The notes beneath the pieces are model-generated. The model was given only the letters and a program-made list of their open reading frames with translations, did no database searches and was not told the origin of the DNA. Positions 25,052-33,823 of a stretch of DNA of 44,265 nucleotides are shown here, in pieces. The position numbers were made by a program, and so were the translations under genes. This stretch comes from Alphaproteobacteria bacterium (GTDB lineage Bacteria; Pseudomonadota; Alphaproteobacteria; Rs-D84): assembly GCA_017937735.1 (NCBI GenBank), contig JAGBCZ010000026.1, positions 1-44,265 on the forward strand, in the 5' to 3' direction. Each line of letters opens with the position of its first letter. Position 1 is the first letter of the stretch.

Positions 25052-26110
25052 TTATTTTACCATGTTTACCAAAATGTCGTCCAAGATTAACATACCTGCA
25101 TCTGTTGCGCAAATTCTGTTGTCTTGAATTTGGACCAGTTCAGGATGTGCATAAATCCAATTTATATCAATAGCTTTTTTTATCGCATCTGTCAATTGAC
25201 AACCACGTTTTGTTCGCATTGATGTGATAATAACTTCTGTGCTGCGTATATCATTTGATATTTTTTCAAATTTTTTATACGCCCCCAATTGTTCGTACCA
25301 GTTATTATTACAATATATCCGTCCCGCTGCCCCCAGTCCAATTCCAATATATGGTTCGCCATCCCAAATGTTTTCATTATGTCGACAGTGTTCGCCAGCG
25401 ATTGCGTAATTTGATACTTCGTATCGTGGTAACGCCAGTGTGTTTGCAATAGCGATATACATTTTCGCCATTGTTTCATTGTCTGGCATCTGTAAATTCA
25501 TTTTACCAAATGGTGTGTTCCCTTCGATGGTCAGTTCATACATAGAACAATGTTTTAACCCCAACTGATTTATTTGTTTACATGTATCAATAACATCATC
25601 AACTGTTTCCCCAGGTAATCCATATATAAAATCAGCAGACAGACGTACGCCAATTCTGTGCGCATCGTTTATCAGTTGCAGTGCATCATCAACACTGTGT
25701 CTGCGTCCCAAGAATTGCAGTTTTTTATCATTTAAACTTTGTACGCCAACAGACAATCTGTTCATGCCAGCTGTGCAAAAATCATACAGTTTATCGTATG
25801 TTAACGTCTTTGGATTTGATTCCAGTGTGATTTCTGCATCTGGCAATAAATTAAATGTTTTTTTGATTGTGTTTATAATTGTGTCAAACGCATAGACAGG
25901 CATCAGCGATGGTGTTCCGCCACCAAAGAATACGGTTGGAATATCTATCTTGCCCAGTTTTTGTCCCCAGAAAACAATTTCATCACATATTTCTGTAACA
26001 TATTTATCCCAATCTGGTGTTGTGCATGCGTGTGAAAAAAATGCGCAATAATTGCACTTGGACATGCAAAAAGGTACATGAATATAAATATTGTGGGCAA
26101 CGCTTGTCAT
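25052..26110 (-). CDS. hemW: Heme chaperone / radical SAM protein HemW
   Basis: Radical-SAM protein of the HemN/HemW group; HemW binds and delivers haem. Of 352 residues, Cys15, Cys19 and Cys22 form the CxxxCxxC 4Fe-4S motif in FCMSKCNYC, and FGGGTPSL follows as the SAM-binding GGGTP. HNENIWDG matches the HNxxYW motif that marks HemW rather than true coproporphyrinogen dehydrogenase, and the short N-terminus lacks the extra cysteine region of HemN. It is usually next to rdgB or rph; here it heads an operon with an M13 peptidase. A promoter whose -10 box lies nine bases from ATG 26110 predicts a leader of only two or three bases. Confidence 0.93.
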   Translation of the reverse strand: MTSVAHNIYIHVPFCMSKCNYCAFFSHACTTPDWDKYVTEICDEIVFWGQKLGKIDIPTVFFGGGTPSLMPVYAFDTIINTIKKTFNLLPDAEITLESNPKTLTYDKLYDFCTAGMNRLSVGVQSLNDKKLQFLGRRHSVDDALQLINDAHRIGVRLSADFIYGLPGETVDDVIDTCKQINQLGLKHCSMYELTIEGNTPFGKMNLQMPDNETMAKMYIAIANTLALPRYEVSNYAIAGEHCRHNENIWDGEPYIGIGLGAAGRIYCNNNWYEQLGAYKKFEKISNDIRSTEVIITSMRTKRGCQLTDAIKKAIDINWIYAHPELVQIQDNRICATDAGMLILDDILVNMVK

Positions 26111-26119
26111 TTGATAGGT

Positions 26120-26147
26120 ATTTTACAATTTGAATTAAAACGTGCAA
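26120..26147 (-). promoter_or_regulatory. Promoter of hemW, near-leaderless
   Basis: Minus strand TTGCAC (26147-26142), 16-base spacer, TAAAAT (26125-26120). The -10 box is nine bases from the hemW ATG. Confidence 0.65.
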
Positions 26148-26187
26148 GTCATAAATGAAAATACTTTTTTCAGATGAAAATTTATGA

Positions 26188-26193
26188 TATACT
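26188..26193 (+). promoter_or_regulatory. -10 box of the outer-membrane protein gene
   Basis: TATACT 20 bases before ATG 26213. The -35 region is not clear. This placement supports ATG 26213 over the upstream in-frame ATG 26174. Confidence 0.45.
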
Positions 26194-26212
26194 GTACCTT
26201 GAATTATATGAA

Positions 26213-27742
26213 ATGAAGGCAGGGATATTTGCATTTTTGTCGGGTGTATTGGCGCCGTTCGCGGTTTTTGCTGCGAACGAAGGGGTGCCATCATATTATC
26301 AGACCCAGGCTGCGCCAACCGCAAATCAGATGTCTTATGGCCGTTATGCTAATCAAGGTTATACAAAATATGTTGGGCAATCTGGTTCAAAACAGGTTGT
26401 TGGATCTCGTTCATATTCATATCAGGTTCCTCGTCCCCAGATGCCAACTACATACGGCACAATGACGGCAAATGGTATTGCGATGCCGATTGAATCGGAA
26501 CCAAAAACCAGTATTTATGCCGGATATTCACGCAGATTTGCAGACTTTGAATTTGAAACAGGTGTGAATTCAATTTTGGAATGGGACGACATGATTTGGA
26601 ATGAAATCACTGTTGGTGCCCGTCATAATTTCAGTCTGCGTAATTTCGATATGGGATTGTATGGTGAATACACATACGGTGATATGTCACATGGCGGATT
26701 GTCAATGGACTATGACTTAAAGCCATTTGATGAAGCATATCCAGATTATGGAATCTTTACGATTTCAACAGGCGATCAATCTGGACGCAGCAATCATTTC
26801 AGATTTGGTATTACTGCGCATCATGTGTGGGATATTGGCGGGTGGAAACTGTCGCCAACGTTTGGTTATGAAATTTTCAAACATAATTTAGAGATGGCAA
26901 ATCATTACTATCCAAATCCTGGGGTTTATTTGCCATTGATGACAGATACTGGCGAATACGTATTCGGTGATGCGTATGGCGAATATTATTCTGTACCGAT
27001 TGGTTCTGCGGTACCCGAAGATTGGTATCAAGTATGTATGTCACCCGAAGATATCAAGGTCGTAACAAATGTCCCAAGCGGTTATTTAGAAGGGTTTGGT
27101 TCGCTGGGTGATTCATTGGTAACAGGCGATTATGAAATTGCGATGGGTACTGTGCCATGGGGCGTTGATGCGGGCGAATGCGTAATTATTGGTGGTGATG
27201 GTCCTGTTATTGTCGAAGGTACAACACATATTTACAACACAACTTGGTCTGGATTTTATGTTGGTCTTGAAATTGAAAAGCAGATGACATTAAAAGACAA
27301 ACTGCGCATGTATGTTCAGTTTGGTATGCCAAAATATTCATCCGAAGGTATTTGGCCAAATCGTACAGACTGGCAACAAAACCCCAGTTTCTTGGACGAA
27401 GGCAGCAATGATGCATATTCATACATGGCAGAAATGGAATATGACTATAAATTATCTGACAGATTGCGCCTGTCGTTAAAGGTTGATACAAACTATTTCC
27501 ACGTTGGTAAAATACCTGGCGAACTGTACGTTGCAGAATACAGCCAGTACGTTATTGACGAAAACGGTCAATATGTTATGGTTGAAGAATACGAATATGA
27601 TTCACTGGGGAATATTATTGGGACGTACTATGTTCCAATGTTGGAAACAGTTCCCGCACATACAGAAAAAGTTACAGATTCTTTAAAACGTGCAGTATGG
27701 CAATCGTTTGGTCTGCATATTGGTTTTAAATACGCATTTTAA
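26213..27742 (+). CDS. Predicted outer-membrane beta-barrel protein
   Basis: Exported protein of 509 residues with a signal peptide (MKAGIFAFLSGVLAPFAVFA, cut before ANEG). A Gln/Tyr/Ser-rich linker (~25-80) is followed by alternating amphipathic strands rich in Tyr, Phe, Gly and Trp (for example TSIYAGYSRRFADFEFETG, YDYKLSDRLRLSLKVDT), and the last residue is Phe within GLHIGFKYAF, the usual C-terminal signal for barrel assembly. Omptin-like or small porin-like proteins have this look, but no active-site motif could be assigned. A longer insertion (~230-340) probably forms surface loops. It is followed after 18 bases by an MltB-type transglycosylase. Confidence 0.75.
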   Translation: MKAGIFAFLSGVLAPFAVFAANEGVPSYYQTQAAPTANQMSYGRYANQGYTKYVGQSGSKQVVGSRSYSYQVPRPQMPTTYGTMTANGIAMPIESEPKTSIYAGYSRRFADFEFETGVNSILEWDDMIWNEITVGARHNFSLRNFDMGLYGEYTYGDMSHGGLSMDYDLKPFDEAYPDYGIFTISTGDQSGRSNHFRFGITAHHVWDIGGWKLSPTFGYEIFKHNLEMANHYYPNPGVYLPLMTDTGEYVFGDAYGEYYSVPIGSAVPEDWYQVCMSPEDIKVVTNVPSGYLEGFGSLGDSLVTGDYEIAMGTVPWGVDAGECVIIGGDGPVIVEGTTHIYNTTWSGFYVGLEIEKQMTLKDKLRMYVQFGMPKYSSEGIWPNRTDWQQNPSFLDEGSNDAYSYMAEMEYDYKLSDRLRLSLKVDTNYFHVGKIPGELYVAEYSQYVIDENGQYVMVEEYEYDSLGNIIGTYYVPMLETVPAHTEKVTDSLKRAVWQSFGLHIGFKYAF

Positions 27743-27760
27743 TATTTAAGGTGTTTTGAT

Positions 27761-28825
27761 ATGAAAAAAATGATATGTTGGCTGATGTTGGCTGTGTTTT
27801 TTATACCATGTTATGCGCATGCAGAACGTGGTGCGTTTGATGTTGATCGTTGGTATGGTTTGATTGATTCTGTCAAGACAAACGCCGCCGCCCAGGGAAT
27901 ATCACCAGATGTGATAAATCAAACTGTGCGTGGATTATCATTTATTCCATCAATTATAAAAAGTGATAAAAATCAATCTGAATTTAAATTGACATTGCAA
28001 CAATATCTGGACAGAACTGTTTCGCAAAATCGCATTGACCAAGGTCATGTGATGCGTAAAAAATACCCAACAATGTTATCACGTGTTGATGCGAAATATG
28101 GTCTGCCACCACATGTTATATTGGCGTTCTGGGGGCTGGAATCTAATTATGGTGCTGTAAAGTCCAGACATAAATTAACAGATGCGTTTTTTACATTGAT
28201 GTATGATGGGCGCCGTGAAACATTTTTTACCAATCAGTTAATGGCGTTAATGAAAATTGCAGATAAAAATAATCTGGATATAAATAATATCCGTGGTTCT
28301 TGGGCAGGTGCCATGGGACATTTTCAGTTTATCCCAACAACACTGTCGCAATATGGTGTTGATGGTAATGGTGATGGCCGTGTTGATATAATAAACAGCG
28401 TTGGTGACGCAATGTTCAGTGCGGGTAACTATTTAAATAAATTGGGATGGAATCCAAACGAACGAATTGTTCGGCGTGTAATCTTGCCTGCTGATTTTGA
28501 TTTGTCTATGTTGGATGGCAAAACAAAATTAACATTACCCCAGTGGGCGGCATTGGGTGTTACAAACCCGGACGGTTCGCCAATACCGCTAAATCAGATG
28601 ACTGCTGGTTTGGTCGCAGATGTTGAATATGTGCAATCTTTGCGTGATGCAGCGGCTGCGGCTGTTATTGCAGAAAACGTGACAGTCGAAACAGATGTTG
28701 ATGTTGCGCCAATGCCGGTTATTGATGCGTATTTGACATATCCAAATTTTTACAGAATCAAGCGTTGGAACAATTCGAACTGGTATGCGATTGCGATTGC
28801 AACCTTGGCGGACCAGTTAAAATAA
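27761..28825 (+). CDS. Lytic murein transglycosylase, MltB family
   Basis: Periplasmic enzyme that cleaves peptidoglycan glycan strands with formation of 1,6-anhydro ends. The 354-residue protein has a signal peptide (MKKMICWLMLAVFFIPCYAHA) without a lipobox, so it is soluble rather than a lipoprotein. Glu127 in FWGLESNYG is the catalytic acid, and GSWAGAMGHFQFIPTT and GVDGNGDGRVDI are family motifs, the latter a likely calcium site. AAGG precedes the ATG. It is shorter at the C-terminus than forms with a peptidoglycan-binding domain. It is co-oriented with the outer-membrane protein gene 18 bases upstream. Confidence 0.93.
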   Translation: MKKMICWLMLAVFFIPCYAHAERGAFDVDRWYGLIDSVKTNAAAQGISPDVINQTVRGLSFIPSIIKSDKNQSEFKLTLQQYLDRTVSQNRIDQGHVMRKKYPTMLSRVDAKYGLPPHVILAFWGLESNYGAVKSRHKLTDAFFTLMYDGRRETFFTNQLMALMKIADKNNLDINNIRGSWAGAMGHFQFIPTTLSQYGVDGNGDGRVDIINSVGDAMFSAGNYLNKLGWNPNERIVRRVILPADFDLSMLDGKTKLTLPQWAALGVTNPDGSPIPLNQMTAGLVADVEYVQSLRDAAAAAVIAENVTVETDVDVAPMPVIDAYLTYPNFYRIKRWNNSNWYAIAIATLADQLK

Positions 28826-28831
28826 AAACGA

Positions 28832-28860
28832 TTGATATATTGGTATTTCTTTGATATTCT
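28832..28860 (+). promoter_or_regulatory. Promoter of olsB-olsA-proS
   Basis: TTGATA (28832-28837), 17-base spacer, TATTCT (28855-28860). It lies about 32 bases before the olsB start. Confidence 0.55.
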
Positions 28861-28892
28861 TCCCAATATAAATGTTATAAAGGATATATTAT

Positions 28893-29849
28893 ATGGCTAT
28901 CAAGGTCCGTGATTTCGAAGTACGTTTAACACGTAACAAAGAAGAAAGAAAACAGGTTCGCCAACTGCGATACAAGGTTTTTGTCGAAGAAGAAGGTGCC
29001 AACACCACCGAAGAACAACGTGCCCTTGGCGAAGAATACGATGCGTATGACAGATATGCAGAATATATGGCTGTTTTCCACAATGGCCGTGTTGTTGGAA
29101 CATATCGTATCATCGACAGAAATGCCGCAGAAAAGATGGGCGGATTTTATACGGAAAATGAATTTAATATTTCTAAAATTAAAAAGTATAACGGCAATAT
29201 TGTTGAAATGTCACGTGCATGTGTTGCGCCTGAATACCGTGAAAACGCATTGGTTATGCGACTGTTGTGGGCGGGGCTGGGCGAAATGATTATGCGCCGC
29301 AAGATTGAGATTTTATTTGGTGTCGCGTCTTTTGTTGGGGTAAAACCTGTGCGTTCTGCCCAGGCGATATCATATTTGTACTATAACCATTTAACGCCAT
29401 TACGCTTGCGTGCAACGGTCTTGACTGAAAACTTTGCGGATGGTGTAAATCCAAAAATGTCACGTATGAATATTTTACCACGTGACTTTGTTGACGAAGC
29501 AGATGCCAAGGCAGAAATGACCCCATTGATAAAGGGCTATTTGCGTTTGGGTGCAACGTTTGGTCGTGGTGTATTTATTGATAAACCATTTAATTCATAC
29601 GATGTATTTGTAATGATTGAAACACGTAAGATGAACGCAACATATCAAAAACATTTCTTGGGACGTGAAAATGCACTGGGTGACCCAGAAGACAAGGAAA
29701 ATATTATCAAAACAGTGGGCAAAATTATAACGTTCCCTGTTGTTGGTTCGTTTAAGGTTGTTCGTGCATTGGTTGAATTTTTGCTGCATGAAGATGCCGC
29801 AGATGCCGAATATATTGAAGATGCACCAAAATCAGACACAGAAGAATAA
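28893..29849 (+). CDS. olsB: L-ornithine N-acyltransferase OlsB-like
   Basis: GNAT-fold enzyme that joins a 3-hydroxyacyl group from ACP to ornithine, making lyso-ornithine lipid. Of 318 residues, the N-terminal VRLTRNKEERKQVRQLRYKVFVEEEGA and the middle NIVEMSRACVAPEYREN are typical of the OlsB/autoinducer-synthase-like acyltransferases. It is followed by a linker and a C-terminal acidic tail (residues ~295-318). AAAGGA precedes ATG 28893 at good spacing. The gene overlaps no neighbour but is only five bases from the olsA-type gene, the defining OlsB-OlsA pair for phosphate-free ornithine membrane lipids, common in alphaproteobacteria. Confidence 0.88.
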   Translation: MAIKVRDFEVRLTRNKEERKQVRQLRYKVFVEEEGANTTEEQRALGEEYDAYDRYAEYMAVFHNGRVVGTYRIIDRNAAEKMGGFYTENEFNISKIKKYNGNIVEMSRACVAPEYRENALVMRLLWAGLGEMIMRRKIEILFGVASFVGVKPVRSAQAISYLYYNHLTPLRLRATVLTENFADGVNPKMSRMNILPRDFVDEADAKAEMTPLIKGYLRLGATFGRGVFIDKPFNSYDVFVMIETRKMNATYQKHFLGRENALGDPEDKENIIKTVGKIITFPVVGSFKVVRALVEFLLHEDAADAEYIEDAPKSDTEE

Positions 29850-29854
29850 TAGTC

Positions 29855-30679
29855 ATGGCAAAATTAAGAAAACAAAATATTTTTAATACAACCACCGCCG
29901 CGATAAAGTTCGTGCTGTTTTGGGTAATGGTTGTTGTTCAATTGCCAATTATATTTCTGTTACCAACGGGCAGTATGTTATCGGTTCGCTATATGCCGAT
30001 ATTCATGTGGTTCTTGGTAAAGTTGGCTGGGATAAAGATTGTTGTACATGGCACATTGGATAAACGCCGTCCGTTGATGGTTGTATCAAATCATATATCT
30101 GTATTTGAATTGGCAACATTTCCATTGGCATTTGGGGGCAGTTTTATTGCCAAGAAAGAAATGGAACATTGGCCATTGGTTGGATGGGTTGCGAAAAAGT
30201 TTGGTGTTATATTTGTTGATCGCCGTCCATCGCATGCACGTGATGCGCTGGCTGTTGTTCAAAAAACAGTACAAAACGTCAAATACCCAATGATATTATT
30301 CCCAGAAGGTACAACAACAAATGGCGCGTATGTGAAACCGTTTAAAAGTTCATTGTTTAACTTTGTTGAAAATTCAAATGTAACGGTTCAGCCAATGGCG
30401 ATGCATTATCGCTATAAAGACGGTTCTGTAATTGACGAACAAACGATGGCTGATCACTTTGCGTATTTTGATAATAAAAAGATAGATATGGGTCCACTGT
30501 GTAAACGTGAACGCAGTGCATTTGGTCAGGTGTTTCATATAATGATGCTGGGCGGATTTATGGTTGAAATTACGTTGCTGCCACCACCACCCCTGGGGGG
30601 TATGGACAGAAAGCAGATTGCCGACACACTGCAAAACCAAGTGTCAGAAAAATATATGGAATTAAAAGATAAAAAATAA
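29855..30679 (+). CDS. olsA: Lyso-ornithine lipid O-acyltransferase OlsA-like (PlsC fold)
   Basis: Membrane-bound acyltransferase of the PlsC/LPLAT family, 274 residues with an N-terminal membrane helix (~18-38). The catalytic motif reads NHISVFE: His80 followed by Glu85 where most family members have Asp (HX4D). The second motif FPEGTTTNG (149-157) is standard. Next to olsB it is best read as the second enzyme of ornithine-lipid synthesis; a general 1-acylglycerol-3-phosphate acyltransferase is the alternative. The Glu in place of Asp is unusual and worth checking. Confidence 0.85.
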   Translation: MAKLRKQNIFNTTTAAIKFVLFWVMVVVQLPIIFLLPTGSMLSVRYMPIFMWFLVKLAGIKIVVHGTLDKRRPLMVVSNHISVFELATFPLAFGGSFIAKKEMEHWPLVGWVAKKFGVIFVDRRPSHARDALAVVQKTVQNVKYPMILFPEGTTTNGAYVKPFKSSLFNFVENSNVTVQPMAMHYRYKDGSVIDEQTMADHFAYFDNKKIDMGPLCKRERSAFGQVFHIMMLGGFMVEITLLPPPPLGGMDRKQIADTLQNQVSEKYMELKDKK

Positions 30680-30692
30680 AGAAGAAATAAAA

Positions 30693-31973
30693 ATGAGAAT
30701 TGAAAATTTATGTGTAAAACGTTTAATTGGTGATGTTGCAGGCGCAACAACACATGGGCATAAAATTGCTATCAAGGGTGGATATATATATCAAACTTTT
30801 CAAGGTGGGTATACGTTAAGTCCTTTGGGGTGGCGTGTTGTCCGTAATATTGAAAATATTATTCGCAGTGAAATGGATGCGATTGATGGCCAAGAAATCT
30901 TGATGCCTGTTGTATCTGGTGCGGATATATGGCGTGAAAGTGGACGTTATGATACAGTTGATGTATTGGCCAAGTTCAAGGGACGTTCTGGTACAGATTA
31001 TGTATTAAATCCAACACACGAAGAAGTTGTCGTAGATTACGTTAAATCTGTATTGGAAACATATCGTCAAATGCCATTTATGGTTTATCAGATTCAAACA
31101 AAATTCCGTGATGAATTGCGTGCACGTGCAGGTTTGATTCGTACACGTGAATTTATCATGAAAGATGCGTATTCGTTCCACGAAACATTGTCTGACTTGG
31201 AACAGTATTATGAACGTTGTTTGCATGCCTATGAACGTATTTTTGCACGTTGTGGCTTGAAAAACGTTGTCAGCGTATTGTCTTCAACAGGCGATATGGG
31301 GGGCAGCGTTGCGCACGAATTCCAACTGATAAACGATATGGGCGAAGATACTATATATCTGTGTGATTGTGGATTTAGTGCCAACAAAGAACTGATTGAA
31401 GACGGTACAGACGTTTGTCCAAAATGTGGCGCAAAGTTAAACAAGGTTCGTGGTATTGAAATTGGAAATATTTTCCAATTGGGTACAAAATATTCTGATT
31501 CTATGAATTTGACATATACGGCACCAGACGGCGAATCTAAACATCCAATTATGGGTTGCTATGGTATTGGTGTTGGTCGCACAATGGCCGCAATCATGGA
31601 AGAAAGTGCTGATGACAAAGGCCCAATTTGGAATATGGCCACTGCACCATTTGCAGTCGAAGTAATCGGCTTGCCAGACAAAGAAGGCAAGACATTACCA
31701 TTGGCAGAAAAAATCTATAATGATTTAAAGGCCGCCGGAATTGAAACTATTCTGGATAATCGTGATGCACGTGCCGGTGAAAAGTTTGCAGATGCAGACT
31801 TAATCGCTGCACCAATTCGTTTGATTGTATCCGCCAAGAATTTGGCAAATAATGCGATAGAGGTTAAATATCGTGTTAACGATGTTGATACAACCGAAAT
31901 GAAGACATCTTTTGGTTTAGATACGTATATGTCAGAAACTGTTGATACAATGTTAAAATTATTAGGTAAATAA
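30693..31973 (+). CDS. proS: Prolyl-tRNA synthetase (short, alphaproteobacterial type)
   Basis: Class II synthetase charging tRNA-Pro. Of 426 residues, motif 2 lies in FRDELRARAGLIRTREF (138-154), motif 3 in GCYGIGVGRTMAA, and the anticodon-binding domain follows from about 330. The large editing insertion of E. coli-type ProS is missing, as in the alphaproteobacterial form. Instead there is a short segment with four cysteines (C224, C226, C242, C245: CDCG...CPKCG) that could bind zinc. It is the last gene of the olsB-olsA-proS operon (13-base gap) and is followed by a terminator. Confidence 0.95.
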   Translation: MRIENLCVKRLIGDVAGATTHGHKIAIKGGYIYQTFQGGYTLSPLGWRVVRNIENIIRSEMDAIDGQEILMPVVSGADIWRESGRYDTVDVLAKFKGRSGTDYVLNPTHEEVVVDYVKSVLETYRQMPFMVYQIQTKFRDELRARAGLIRTREFIMKDAYSFHETLSDLEQYYERCLHAYERIFARCGLKNVVSVLSSTGDMGGSVAHEFQLINDMGEDTIYLCDCGFSANKELIEDGTDVCPKCGAKLNKVRGIEIGNIFQLGTKYSDSMNLTYTAPDGESKHPIMGCYGIGVGRTMAAIMEESADDKGPIWNMATAPFAVEVIGLPDKEGKTLPLAEKIYNDLKAAGIETILDNRDARAGEKFADADLIAAPIRLIVSAKNLANNAIEVKYRVNDVDTTEMKTSFGLDTYMSETVDTMLKLLGK

Positions 31974-31976
31974 ATA

Positions 31977-32001
31977 ACCGCCCGTTTGGGCGGTGTTTTT
32001 A
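31977..32001 (+). terminator. Terminator after proS
   Basis: ACCGCCC and GGGCGGT arms around GTTT, followed by GTTTTTAT; it may also serve the converging gene. Confidence 0.85.
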
Positions 32002-33381
32002 TCTGTCGTATATCACAGGTGTTTTATTTATTGTATAAACACGTCCGTTATTGCCTATGTTGTGATACAGGTATATTACATTTGATGCGCCATCTTGTGC
32101 AATCCATGGATTGAACCAATCGATTACTTGACGTGATGTGTTATGTGTAAATACATGGTGGAAAGTGTTATCAAAAACACGGCTGTATTTATCATCAAAT
32201 TCTGGCGATACAATCATGTTCATTGCGATAACGCCGTTTGGTGCGACACGTGCCTTTAATCGTTCCATAAATTCCACAGTGATTAAACTTTCTGGCACCT
32301 GATATGAATTGGAATACACGTCCAGCAGTATAAAGTCATATTGTTCGTTTGTGTTCTTTAAAAATTGGCTGGCATCATCAACTATAAACTTTTTATTTGC
32401 AGATAACTTTTTATCCAAGAAGTATTTTTCTGAAACATCTTTTAATGTGCGTTCGATATCAACAAATGTGTAATCGTTTCGTTCGTCTTTTATCCCCAGT
32501 GTGAATCCACCAGCCCCCAGTACCAGAATTTTATATGTTTTATCATTTGGCATTGTGTATATATAGTGATTATTTAAATACCTGACATATTCTGCCACAT
32601 CGCCATTTTTCGGGTTATATATTGACATTGGCAATCCGTTCATATTCAGTACTTTTAAATCCCCGATTTCTTGAACTGATATAGTCGAATTAGCATTGTT
32701 AACAACAATACCAAATGTTTTGTTCTGATAACTGTTACTGTTTATAAATAGTGATATACAGACCGCCGCAGCACAAATTACGTACGTGTGCCAGCATCTG
32801 CGCAACATTACCGCACCCACAGCAGACAATATTGTTATTAAAACAACAGTATAGTTTACACCGATAAAAGGCATCAATAACAGCGTTGTTGCGATTGACC
32901 CAAACACAGAACCGATTGTATCCCACGCCATGATATTGCCTGTACAGTTCTTGTTAAACGTGTGTAACAGTCTGGACAATAATGTTGTATTAAAACCGAA
33001 TAAAAAGGGCCCTGCTGACAAGAATATAATTGAATAAACAAATGTCTGAACTGCACCAGATGACACACCACCTGCGTGCATAAGTACAAAGTATAGTGTT
33101 ATTAACGGAAAACTGGCCGCAAGTATGGACAGCCCAGCGATAATTAGAAAGTTAATATTTAATATGTTGCAAATTTTCTTGTCTGCAATTTTCTTTGATT
33201 CGCCGATAAAGTAGCCAAACGACATAAATCCCAAAAATATTGCCATAATGATACTGGTTATGACAGCGCTGCTGCCGACATAGAAAGACAGTTGGCGCAA
33301 CACGACTAATTCTAATGATAAACTGACATATCCATTTAAAAAGATTAAAAATATCAGTTGATTCCGACTTAAACTTTGCAT
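31999..33381 (-). CDS. Membrane protein fused to a spermidine-synthase-like domain
   Basis: A 460-residue membrane protein. The first half has about seven to eight predicted helices (residues ~10-215), including an SLELVVLRQL segment. The second half (~250-440) is a spermidine-synthase-like Rossmann fold with ILVLGAGGFTLG (nucleotide/SAM-type loop), YTFVDIE and FILLDVYS. This matches the widespread 'fused MFS/spermidine synthase' family; whether it makes polyamines is not established. GAGGGA precedes ATG 33381. The neighbours do not include speD or other polyamine genes, so no pathway role can be given. Confidence 0.8.
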   Translation of the reverse strand: MQSLSRNQLIFLIFLNGYVSLSLELVVLRQLSFYVGSSAVITSIIMAIFLGFMSFGYFIGESKKIADKKICNILNINFLIIAGLSILAASFPLITLYFVLMHAGGVSSGAVQTFVYSIIFLSAGPFLFGFNTTLLSRLLHTFNKNCTGNIMAWDTIGSVFGSIATTLLLMPFIGVNYTVVLITILSAVGAVMLRRCWHTYVICAAAVCISLFINSNSYQNKTFGIVVNNANSTISVQEIGDLKVLNMNGLPMSIYNPKNGDVAEYVRYLNNHYIYTMPNDKTYKILVLGAGGFTLGIKDERNDYTFVDIERTLKDVSEKYFLDKKLSANKKFIVDDASQFLKNTNEQYDFILLDVYSNSYQVPESLITVEFMERLKARVAPNGVIAMNMIVSPEFDDKYSRVFDNTFHHVFTHNTSRQVIDWFNPWIAQDGASNVIYLYHNIGNNGRVYTINKTPVIYDR

Positions 33382-33446
33382 TTATTCCCTCATACACATG
33401 TCTGCGGATATTGTAATAGAAATGTTATATAAATACAAATTGATTT

Positions 33447-33746
33447 TTAATGCATGCGCATCAGTCGTATATCGTCAAATTCAGAATATTTGTTAAACAT
33501 TGCACGTGCAAATGGGCACAGTGTTATAACGTGTCTGTTTTGATTCCGTGCCATATTTGCAACATTACGTACCAGTGTTAATCCGATATGCTGATTACGG
33601 TATTCTGGTTCAACGTTTGTATAATCGATAATCAGTTTATCGATACCGACACGAATATATGTTATTTCACCGACTTTTTTGCCGTTATGTATGGCATGCA
33701 TACTGTTGTGCTGTTCTGATAAAATATATTGAATTTCATTTGCCAT
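33447..33746 (-). CDS. Small GNAT-like acetyltransferase of the YjdJ type
   Basis: A 99-residue protein of the minimal single-domain N-acetyltransferase family that includes YjdJ. The signature regions are NVEPEYRNQHIGLTLVRNV (acetyl-CoA-binding loop, usually R-G-x-G-I/L) and TLCPFARAMF (the C-PFA-x-x-(F/W) motif). In the loop, RNQHIG replaces the more common RGQGIG, which may weaken binding. The substrate is unknown. No Shine-Dalgarno sequence is seen; a TATATT box lies six bases before the ATG, so the message may be leaderless. Confidence 0.75.
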   Translation of the reverse strand: MANEIQYILSEQHNSMHAIHNGKKVGEITYIRVGIDKLIIDYTNVEPEYRNQHIGLTLVRNVANMARNQNRHVITLCPFARAMFNKYSEFDDIRLMRMH

Positions 33747-33803
33747 ATAAAAAATATATCACGCCAAGAAATAAATGTGTATATGACAGTATTCAAAAAT
33801 AAA

Positions 33804-33819
33804 TCCGGCATCTGCCGGA
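33804..33819 (-). terminator. Terminator of the lactate dehydrogenase gene
   Basis: TCCGGCA and TGCCGGA arms; on the minus strand followed by TTTATTTTT. It lies five bases past the stop. Confidence 0.85.
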
Positions 33820-33823
33820 CGTA

